Origin: Lenzites betulinus
Taxonomy: Eukaryota > Basidiomycota > Agaricomycetes > Polyporales > Polyporaceae
Reading direction: 5' to 3'
DNA: 64,000 nt
Assembly: GCA_022264855.1 (NCBI GenBank)
Contig: JABYQU010000064.1
Coordinates: 1 to 64,000 of the forward strand
Shown here: in pieces, positions 55,553-64,000 of the stretch
Position numbering within the stretch: the stretch's first letter is position 1
Layout of the letters: every line of letters starts with the position of its first letter
Notes under the pieces: generated by a model
The model's input: only the letters and a program-made list of their open reading frames with translations
Databases searched by the model: none
Told to the model about the DNA's origin: nothing
Program-made: the position numbers and the translations under genes

Positions 55553-58500
55553 TCACTCCTTATCCGGCCCTACCTTCTCATCATCGCTGGGTTTACGAGC
55601 GTCGCCCGCGTCGAACCCGAATATCGTCGCCTCGTCCGCGCCGCTCCCGCCGCTCTCCACCGCCTCGCCGTCCTTCGTGGACGACGGACCCCCGTGCAGA
55701 TCGCGCTTCACGCGCTCGGCCACGATGACGCCCGGCCGCCCGCCGTTCAGCGGGCTGCTCTTGAACCAGCCGCCCTTGAGCGCGCTCTGGTTCCCCGAGC
55801 CCGACGCGGCGCGCCGCTTACGCTCGACGAGGATCGCCTGCTCGAGCGACGGCGCGGGCGACGTGCTGCGCGACGGCGGCCCGAAGCCGAGGTTGAGCGT
55901 CGGGGGCACCGGAATGACGGCGATCCCGGAGGGGCCGGCGGGACCGTGCACAGAGCGCGAGCGCTGCATGTTCGCCGCCGCGAGCGCGCTGTCGGCGGGG
56001 ATGACGACTTGGGGTGGCACGGCCCGAGCGACGGGGATGGAGGCAGGTTCGTCGTGGACCGTGGCCATCATGAACCGCTCGTCGATCAGAGTGGGGGGCG
56101 CCTCGTCGACGACGACGCCTTCGGGGACCGGGGGCGTCGCAGTCTCCTGCAGCACCTTCTCCTTCTCAGTGGAGACCGCATCCCGAGGGGTGGGCGGGGC
56201 ACTGCGAGAGCGCGGAAAGCTGAGGCCCTTGAAGTTGAGGCCACGCAGAGCGGGTATTGCAATCGGCTTGACGATCGACGGGAGGGGCGGGCGGTAGACA
56301 TCGGCGGGCGGAAGAACCGGGGCGTCGGTGGAGTGCTCTGGGGCGAGCTGCGGGGCAGAGCCGGTGCGCTTCATCATGGACGCGCCTTTCACCTCAGCTT
56401 GGGCATAGGCCGACAGATCCGGATGACCCTGCGGGTCGAACTCGTCGTAGATCTCTTCGCCGATCAGCTCTAGACACAGCTGTCAGGTTTATGCATGCAC
56501 GGAGAAAAACAAGTAAACTGACCTTCCAGAACGTCTTCCAACGTGATGATACCGAGAGGCATGACGGCCGGATCGACGCTTTGCAAGAACTACAGAGCCG
56601 TGAGCACCACAACGGGGACGATCGTGCACTACGTATACATACCTCTTCAACGCCTTCCTTGGTGAGAACCGCATCGGCGGGCATACTCTGTTCCCAGCGG
56701 CTCCAACCGCCTACCTTTGGCAGGGCTAAACCGCGTCTCTTCGGGCCTTCTTCTACCAGGCCCATCTCAACATCGACGGCCGGTTTCCGCTTGCCCTGCT
56801 TGCGCCCACGGCCCGTGTCCTCACTATGGCTTGGGCCCTCGTCCACATCCGCGTCCGCCGAGCAGTCGTCCTTGAGCGTCTCGTCGTTGTCGCTGCTGCT
56901 CCGCTTCGGCTTCTTGGGCCGCTTCTTGTGGTGGTTACTCTCGTCCTCCGACTCGGAGCCCGAGTCGCTGTCGCCGATCCCGACGCTGTCGAGGAGGCGC
57001 TGCGTGAGCCCGCGCTTGACGGCCTTCTTCACGCTCGCCGCGCGCTCGACGGAGAAGCGGGAGACGATGGCCATGTGCGAGCGGCCCTCCTGGAACTTGT
57101 CGAGGATGCCGAGGAGCGGCTCGTTATTCGGCACGTACGGGACCTTGTTCAGCGGGATCTTCCGGACCGGGACCGCATCTGTAACGTCAAATGCCGTTCA
57201 GCCTGCAATCTCGTGCCTGGCCTCCGCATCATGGACATGTTGCTCACCGTTTGGGTCCAACAGGACGCACTGCTTGACGAGCAGGATCCCAATGATCTTC
57301 TTCACCTTCTGCGTGTGCTGCTCCCGGCCGTCGAGGCTCAGGCGAGACGCCGCGGCGTCGAGATCCGACTCCGCAATGTTAACCTTGGCGACCAGTTTCG
57401 GAACAGGTATTTCTACCTCCTCATACACGGGGATGCGGGAATGGCCGGTGACGCAGATCTTGCGTAATGTCTCGTAGTCTAGCTTCGCATCTATGCTTAG
57501 CATGAAGACATCCTTGATGGGCGTCATCGCCTGACGTACGACCTGCCGCGGCGTCAGCTAATGTGCCTCACAGTGCACCACCGTGGTTAGCTACGCACCT
57601 TCTCCTGGAGGTCAAGCGCGCCACCGATGATCGCGACAGTATCCGTCTTGAGGTCGCCGCCAAGCTGACCGGCGTTCGAATGCATCGCGATGAGCTCCTT
57701 GAGCTCGGCGCGGCGGTAGATGATGCCGTGGTGAGGCCCAAGAACAAATTCAAGAAGTTTGGCAACAGGCCAGGCAACGATGCCCTGTAAAGAGCATTTT
57801 AGTGCCAGATGCCTGCATGGCGGATGGTGTAAATTCGCAGGAGTTAGCGTTAGGGGGGCGCTCCCCGGTATCCCCACACTTGACACTCACAAAGGTCCAG
57901 AGCATGACTTGCACGAAGCCCGCCATCTTCGCACCGAAGTACAGGCCATATCTAGTGCACAAGGACTGGGGGATGATCTCCGAGAAACTGTGGGAAACAT
58001 GTCAGCGAGTGACCATGTGTTTGAACAGCCAGAATCAATGCGGATATGTCGTAAACAGCTAATATTATCCAGCCTTTCAAGTCTCGTTCGTCGCAAGCCA
58101 GGCACCGTTCCTTAGACAACACAGCCACCCCAGGGCGCTCATTAGAGTTGAAGCCTCCGAGAGTTGAAATCGGCGCGCCACAAGGGAAAGCGTGTCAGGG
58201 TACGTCAAGACGCGGTATTTACGCGCCAAACGCGTGCAGGAAGCGTTACTGCAGCTCTGAACGATCATCTGAGCGACATGAAACAGTGCGGGAGGCACGT
58301 GCACCAAACGCGCGTGGCAATTGGGCCACGAGAACGCGTCAGGCCGACGTGTATCGCGTAAGAACCGGCAACTCAGCGCGGCACGCCGAATCACACCCGG
58401 CGATGCGCGCAGTCAAAGTGTGAGAATGGGACGAGAGAAAGACGTACATGACGATGAGGACGGTGCTCACGACCACGCTCTGGACGCCGCCACCGAGGAT

Positions 58501-58971
58501 GGGGTCAGAGATAACGGGCAAGGTCTCGTTGACGATCATGTTCGCGAGCAGCAGGGTGACGAGCAGCAGGTGGCCGTTCTTGCGGATCGGTTTGATCTTG
58601 TTAGCATATAGCTTCTGTTTGCTGCGTGGCAGGAAGGCGTCAGCCACGCGGTCTGCGCCGTGCACGCCACACACGGTGTGGCGGGTGGGTGCGGGGAAGA
58701 CGTACGGCGTTCCACTGACGCTAAGCACGTTGAGCTGGGTCTCGTCCAAGCTCATGTAGCCCAGCGTCAGACCGGCAAACAGACCCGACAGCAGGACGAG
58801 AATGGGGATGAGGCAGGCGAAGATGACGAACTCGGCGCGATGGCTCGAGTCGTGGATGTCTCTACGGCTGAGGGCGCCGCGCGAGGTGCTACGAGAGGGA
58901 ACATGCTGTGATACGGCCGACGCTAGAGTCAAGAGCAGTCTAGAGGAGGAGCGTATTAGAGGAGGGACCAT
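55553..58971 (-). CDS. MAM3: MAM3/CNNM-type membrane protein (DUF21 + CBS), 845 aa, 8 exons
   Basis: Exons 58706-58971, 58448-58621, 57891-57987, 57599-57784, 57248-57542, 56643-57178, 56523-56589 and 55553-56469. DUF21 transmembrane domain: FVIFACLIPILVLLSGLFAG, LTLGYMSLDETQLNVLS, HLLLVTLLLANMIVNETLPVISD, IFSEIIPQSLCTRYGL, GIVAWPVAKLLEFVLGPHHG. Then VVRQAMTPIKDVFML, HSRIPVYEE (CBS1) and GRSHMAIVSRF.. PLGIITLEDVLEELIGEEIYDEFDP (CBS2). A roughly 110-residue charged insert (SESEDESNHHKKRPKKPKR..) interrupts CBS2. A 300-residue Ser/Pro-rich tail follows. The family governs divalent-metal (Mg, Mn, Zn) homeostasis, in yeast at the vacuole. Confidence 0.9.
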
Positions 58972-59841
58972 TCGATGGACGTGGTTGCTCGTGAAGGTGC
59001 GTTCACCGTGAGGCCTTACCCCGCACAAGCTTATCAGCGGCGTGCCCCGCGTTCTTGATTTGGCCCAGACCAGGCACAGCACCTTCGCTTTCGGACCTTG
59101 TCGGAGAATTCGCGTAGAATCTGCCGCACATTTCGGAGCTTGAATCGTGCTTATGGGCGCGGAGTGCGACCTCGAGCCGTAGTCTCCAGACCGCCGTCTT
59201 GCACCTACCATACTCTGCGAGCGACTGGGCGTACTCCTGCTTGCCTTAGACCGACGACAGACCGACTGCGCACCGATGGCCGTCGGAGGGCGCGCCGGCG
59301 CGGGGCATGAAACGCTTCTTCCCTTCGGTCGGACCGAGTAGACTTCGGAAACAAGCACCACACAAGTTCACCCGGTCCGACTTGCTTGCAGTTTAGAGGC
59401 ACAGGTGTCCGAGGGTGGGGGCGTAGAAAGTGCTTGCACACTACTGGCTACATTATCTTCGCGGGAAGGGCGTTCAGCAAGCAGACGAATTTACGAAGAA
59501 ACATCGCTGTGTGTTCACCTTTTACTTACACACAGTTCACTGGCTAGAACTCCACTAGCAGTCACAGACTGTATTATTACATACCTGCTTGTAGTAGATG
59601 TTGTACTGCGTCGCTGTTAAAATGAGATTGGATTCATTCAGCATAGCTGTTTGGTCTCATCATCTCCATACGTAGAACCCAAAACTAGAGAGGACTGCGC
59701 CATATGCATCTCTTACCAAAGCAACTGTGAAGCGTTAGGATAAGATTAGACTACTGTACAATATAGTAGAGCACAAACGACATCATGGCATGCCGCAGCG
59801 ACGTCAATATATATGACTGCCCAACGCAGGCCGAGAGGTAT
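58972..59841. other. Intergenic, nothing seen
   Basis: MAM3 promoter side and NSE4 3' side; no gene-like frame. Confidence 0.45.
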
Positions 59842-61141
59842 TCAGCCGTACCACTTCTGGCCAATACGCATTTCTGACTTCGCTCGTGGTGGGATCATCG
59901 CCTCCCGGATGTCGAAGACCTCGATAGCTCGCTATACCACGCGTTAGGCAAGAATGAGATAAGGGCGCAGAGAGAGTGCTAACCCGCCAAGTGTCCATAT
60001 CGAATTCCAAGACCATCTGGTGTTTTAGCAGTCCATCGTCGTAGTCTTCTTGCGTCGGCTGCTCGCAAAGCACTGGGATATCACCTGTCAGTCCACCAGT
60101 GCTTTGCGCACTAGATGTCAATGCCCTCGACGCACTTATCACGGGTTCGCTTGTATCTGGCGTAATTTCGAACGCACACTTGCCGTCGCGAATGAGGAAC
60201 GACAGGTAGAAGAGATTTTCGACAGACTGCCCGAAGTCGTTCGGGTTGATGACAAACTTGAACAGATTCACTTGGCCTTCAATGCTCTCCAATATTTTCT
60301 CGACCTGTGGAAACACGCTTGCGTCAATGACGGTCCAGCAAGGTTCGCGACGCGCCACTCACTGTTGCGACATTCTTCGTCGTCTCGTTCTCGGAGCGAG
60401 TGATGTCCTCCTCTGTGATCTCCTGCGGCTTCTTCATATCGTCCTTGTTCTTCTCCAGCACCGCGCGCTTCGCAACAGCCCGTTTTTTCGCCTCAATAGA
60501 CAATGGTCCGAGCCTGCACATGCATACAGTCACTCAGTCTCTAACAACTATCTCGCCGCGAGCCACTCACATGAAGTCCATCGCGGGCACCCGCCTGCTC
60601 TTCGCGAGCGCGCGCCGCCCAATGCGTTCCCAGTCCAGTGGCGCGCCGGCGTTGTACTCGCTTTCCTCTTCATCCTCGTCCTCGTCATCAGCGGGCGAGA
60701 CGGGCTTGCGCCCGCCCATGTACGTGATGAGCCGCGCGACAAAGTCGTCGACGTCGAATGCCCCCGACCCGGACTTCATCGCGCGGGCCTTCGCCGCGCT
60801 GATTTCAGAAAAGCGCACGAGGATGTTCGAGTCCTTGGTGGCCTCATTGATGGCTTGCACTGTGGCAGGGATGAGAAGGGGCGCGCGCAGCGGGACGCGG
60901 AGGCGTACCGTGTTTGAAGAGCTTATTCGTGCTCCGGAGCTTTTGCTCAAGTTGCTCTGCGGTAAGCTCCTGACTGTCTGTAGGTCCTGGCTCGGTAAAT
61001 GTGTGTATATCCAGCAAATATGGGCGCACCTGCGAGCTCTTGCTCAAGGTGCCGGAACTGTCTCCTAAGGCTGCGCGCTTCCTCTGGGTCCTGGTCGGGG
61101 TCATACTCGACGTGTTCGCGAGTAGATTCGTCGTCAGACAT
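59842..61141 (-). CDS. NSE4: Nse4, kleisin of the SMC5/6 complex, 343 aa, 6 exons
   Basis: Exons 61030-61141, 60909-60977, 60571-60859, 60363-60513, 59984-60304 and 59842-59931. The N-terminus MSDDESTREHVEYDPDQDPEEARSL is followed by helices LTAEQLEQKLRSTNKLFKH, FSEISAAKARAMKSG, FDVDDFVARLITYMG, and the conserved LDWERIGRRALAKSRRVPAMDFMLGPL (winged-helix kleisin segment). PQEITEEDITRSENETTKNV and NLFKFVINPNDFGQSVENLFYLSFLIRDG are the Nse4_C signature. Bridges Smc5 and Smc6 heads in DNA repair in the nucleus. The last junction gives WRRAIEVFD with a GTTAGC donor; one residue there is uncertain. Confidence 0.92.
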
Positions 61142-62941
61142 TATCTGATAGCTAAGGAAGTAGTTTAAGAGAGAGTTGGTGGAGGTCAAACGTCAAAAGG
61201 TCGCGAAGCTTTGTCGCGCTCTCCAAGTTTCGCGTTGCGACGCGCACGTGACTCATTAAACACGAAACGCTGAATTAGCGCTGATAGTCATGCGCGTACG
61301 TTTCAGTGAAGCAAGCTCTTCAGCGGAGTCCCACTGAGGGCTCAGCGCTCAGCGTCGGCGAGTTGACAAAACCCGACAATGTTAGTCTCCCTGACATGAC
61401 CAACAAGGTATTTAATCATTTCGTTCGTATGTACGTCCGTCGTTTAAGCTCGTTGTGTCGCGACCGCTACGTGCGCACATAGTCTGTCTAGTACGCTGGC
61501 GGAGGATGACTACCATGATCACGGCCGCGGAGGTTGGCGAAGCGGCAGTGGTTGGAGACGACACGCTATTACCTGTGTATCCGCTGTGATTTACCAGCAG
61601 ATAGGTTCCTATGAAGGAGCGCAACCGTGAATTGCAACCGCCATTCGCCCCCTTGCAACACGAATTTTGGTTTGCCATTCCGGAACCTACGACTCTGGCG
61701 CTCAGGCCTCAGGCCTGTTCTCATACAGTACACCGGTGAAGGCGAGCCCGACTCCGGCGTGCGCACCTACGGCGAATCGTTGGATAAGGGCTCGGGCCCC
61801 GCGCACGATAGCAAGAACGCGAGTGTGCCAATTCTGCGATCCACATTCAAACTTAGGGCACTCAGGCTCCGCGGAACGTCGTCGACGTCTCGTCAAGGGG
61901 CCTCGCAGATAGTGCCTCGTGTTTCCTCGCATGGTCTCCAGGACGTGTAGATCTTCGCAAGGACGTCCAAATCAGCACGGGGGCGGACGATTGGCGGGCC
62001 AGAATACGGTACACACCCCGAGTGCACGAGACGGCCTGGCCCCGACCCACCGCGCAGACTGCGCCCGCTCACACCCAGGGCACGTCGGCGATTTGACTCC
62101 AGCCCGCCGCGAGCAGCGCTCTGCCCCCGCCCGTTCTCTGCTCCGCCTTCGCGTGCGAACGCGGATCCGCCGTGCTTAATGAATAGGGAACGCTCGAGGA
62201 GGCGCAATCGCGAGCGTGGGTCCGCGCCGCTGCGCATTTTCGCAGGCCAGTCCCGCAATGTGTGTATGTCGTGCGGGGTGCCACGGGATGCGGTAGGTGG
62301 TAGCGCGTCGTCGCGGCGGACGCGCTCGTCCCCGAACATATGGATACACAACCACCCAAACTCCCGGATCTAGATCGCTGCGTTGGAGTGAGAACGCCGG
62401 CGACCGTCGCGCGTAACTCGAGAGGGATCTACTCACCTGACTCCCGCACTCCTCAGCACGCGTTCCTCAAGCTTCTGCCCTGGGTTCTGGGGCCAGCGTG
62501 GTGCGGTAGGCGTGCACGTCTCTAGATTGATGGGGGTGAACATAGGCCTGACGCAAGGGGATACGCAGAGCCTAGGAGAGGTAGAGAGAGGGGGCGAGAT
62601 GCAAAGCAAAAAGCACACATTATAGCAGGGTATGACTAACAATGGACGAGTAACAGGTTCGTGAATGGTACAGCGCTGACACGCGCGACCGTACCCTGAG
62701 GCGTGTTTCTAGCGGTCGCGCGTGTCTAGCGGGAGATGGTAGCGAGACCAAATGAGCGGAGGGGGTCCACGAGTCGCGGGCCCGCTGCCCGGGCCTGCCA
62801 GGGCGAAGCCCGAGGAAAGCATGTGCATGGGAAAGATACAGCAGTGAAAAGAGCGTATACAGTAGGGGAGAGCATAGATATAAATAACCACGCGCAGACC
62901 CAGAGCATAAAGGAAAAAGAAGAGGAGAGGAGGGCCATACA
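61142..62941. other. 1.8-kb intergenic region, nothing supported
   Basis: Several GC-rich open frames on both strands, none with a plausible start, splice pattern or family match; probably NSE4 promoter plus the 3' UTR of the right-edge gene. Confidence 0.4.
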
Positions 62942-64000
62942 CTACGAGGAGGCGCTCTTCAACCCGGCATCTAGGTGCGGGACAGGCGGGATCGTGTCCT
63001 TCCCATACATTGCCTCGACCCGGCGCACGAACTTTGCGCGGATGGCCGCGCTCCGTTCAGTGTCGAGGAAGCTGTGGCGGCTCGCGGCATCGCTCCACAC
63101 GCTATAGCGATCCCCACCGCCCTCCTCGTCAAGGTAGACGGTGTCGCGCTCATAACCCGCGACGATCGCGGAGAGCGTGTGAGACTCGCGCATAGGGTGC
63201 GGCTTGCCGCCTTCCAGCTGCGCATTTTGCTCCGCACGGAAGCCCGCGAGGATCTTGCTCACGTCGGGGGACGACTCCGGGGGCTCCGTCGAGGTGGGGC
63301 GCGTGTTGGGCGAGAGGTCGCTGAGGTCCTCGTCGTCGTCGTCATCGTAGGCGAGGAACGAGCCCCCGTCGTCGGACTCATGTCCAATGTCAGAGGGGCG
63401 CCGCGTGTCGAGCGCTGACGCCGAGCGCGGCTGCCACTGCACCCCGAGCTGGCGGTCCTGCGACGGCCACCGGCTATGCGTGGCTGGATACCCGCTGGCC
63501 GATGCAGGCGCGTTCGCATTCCCGTACCTCGAGGCGCGAATGACCGCATCCTGGGTGAGCTTCGAGGTCCTGCGCATGAGCTGGGTCGTCTGCTCGCGAG
63601 GGAGGACCGGTGCGGTGGGAAAGGGAGACACTCGCCCGCGCAGCGCGGGTGGGATGGGCGACGCGATCCTCGGAATGGGTGAACGCGGCCGTGAGTCCGT
63701 CGTTGAGCCTGTCGCAATCTCCCTAGAGAGCGGATGCGCGGCCGTGTTGGGTCGGTCGATAGGTGTCGGCATCGGGCGGTACTGCTGCTGTTGGCCACGG
63801 GGGTCGGCAGTGTCTGCAGGCGCGGAACGTGGGAAGCGCGAATTCGATGTCGACTGGTCCATCATGCTCCAGGATGGACTGGTGCTCCGAGAGATGTCGG
63901 AAGGCACATCCGGCAGCGGCCCTCGTGGCGGTGGGCTGGGCGGTGGCAGATCGTAGTACGCGAGCACCTTCGGACGATGCAGTCCTGGGCTGGACGACCC
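62942..64000 (-). CDS. Ser/Pro-rich protein of unknown function, C-terminal part (partial)
   Basis: The frame is open across the right edge, so the start is missing. Visible part (353 codons) has a Pro-rich beginning (PKVLAYYDLPPPSPPPRGPLP), a long Ser/Thr/Pro/Arg-rich low-complexity middle with a poly-Gln patch, an acidic run of Asp (YDDDDDEDLSDL) and a better-conserved looking end (SKILAGFRAEQNAQLEG, HTLSAIVAGYERDTVYLDEEG, HSFLDTERSAAIRAKFVRRVEAMYG). Probably a regulatory or scaffold protein rich in phosphorylation sites; family not recognised. Confidence 0.6.
   Translation of the reverse strand, partial: GSSSPGLHRPKVLAYYDLPPPSPPPRGPLPDVPSDISRSTSPSWSMMDQSTSNSRFPRSAPADTADPRGQQQQYRPMPTPIDRPNTAAHPLSREIATGSTTDSRPRSPIPRIASPIPPALRGRVSPFPTAPVLPREQTTQLMRRTSKLTQDAVIRASRYGNANAPASASGYPATHSRWPSQDRQLGVQWQPRSASALDTRRPSDIGHESDDGGSFLAYDDDDDEDLSDLSPNTRPTSTEPPESSPDVSKILAGFRAEQNAQLEGGKPHPMRESHTLSAIVAGYERDTVYLDEEGGGDRYSVWSDAASRHSFLDTERSAAIRAKFVRRVEAMYGKDTIPPVPHLDAGLKSASS

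Noticed and set aside
61412..62640. Several ORFs of 60-150 codons between NSE4 and the right-edge gene
   Set aside because: Overlap one another on both strands, Arg/Pro-rich by composition, no consistent exon structure.

Overview
The window is nuclear DNA of a filamentous basidiomycete, very probably an Agaricomycete. Genes are broken by many short (about 45-100 nt) GT-AG introns. The gene content (FunK1-type kinase, copia and LINE retroelements, MAM3/CNNM protein, Mid1, fungal UDP-galactopyranose mutase, secreted orphan proteins) and moderate-to-high GC fit that group. All multi-exon models were spliced by hand from reading frame, splice signals and family motifs; each sums to an uninterrupted frame, but none has transcript support.

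Region 1 (1-14.3 kb) is a transposon nest. A minus-strand LINE (non-LTR) retrotransposon runs from about 9 kb off the left edge, with ORF1 (gag-like, CCHC knuckle) and ORF2 (APE endonuclease plus reverse transcriptase). ORF1 is split by a 2,672-bp near-perfect palindrome (4352-7023). The palindrome has 1.26/1.31-kb inverted arms, a 105-bp loop and a 7-bp target duplication, and it contains no recognisable transposase. This fold-back element is the most unusual object here. To the right lie a small gene of unknown function and a 5'-truncated Ty1/copia element with an intact integrase-RT-RNase H frame and a 165-bp 3' LTR.

Region 2 (14.4-26.1 kb) holds a truncated FunK1 kinase with an altered catalytic loop, a short-chain dehydrogenase, a BAR-domain protein and UDP-galactopyranose mutase. 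It ends in a divergent pair of paralogous multi-pass membrane proteins with matching exon structure.

Region 3 (26.5-52.9 kb) is bracketed by two inverted copies (about 1.87 kb) of a duplicated segment, each carrying the same 114-codon ORF. Between them are three GH5 glycoside hydrolase paralogs, exosome subunit Rrp42 divergent from an M24 Xaa-Pro peptidase, an MFS transporter, a small secreted protein, an ASX-homology protein and valyl-tRNA synthetase with two in-frame starts (mitochondrial and cytosolic).

Region 4 (53-64 kb) contains Mid1 (calcium-channel subunit), a MAM3/CNNM DUF21-CBS membrane protein, the SMC5/6 kleisin Nse4 and the C-terminal part of a Ser/Pro-rich protein that runs off the right edge. 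Most of regions 2-4 is ordinary housekeeping and metabolic content rather than one pathway. No rRNA, confident tRNA or CRISPR array was seen.
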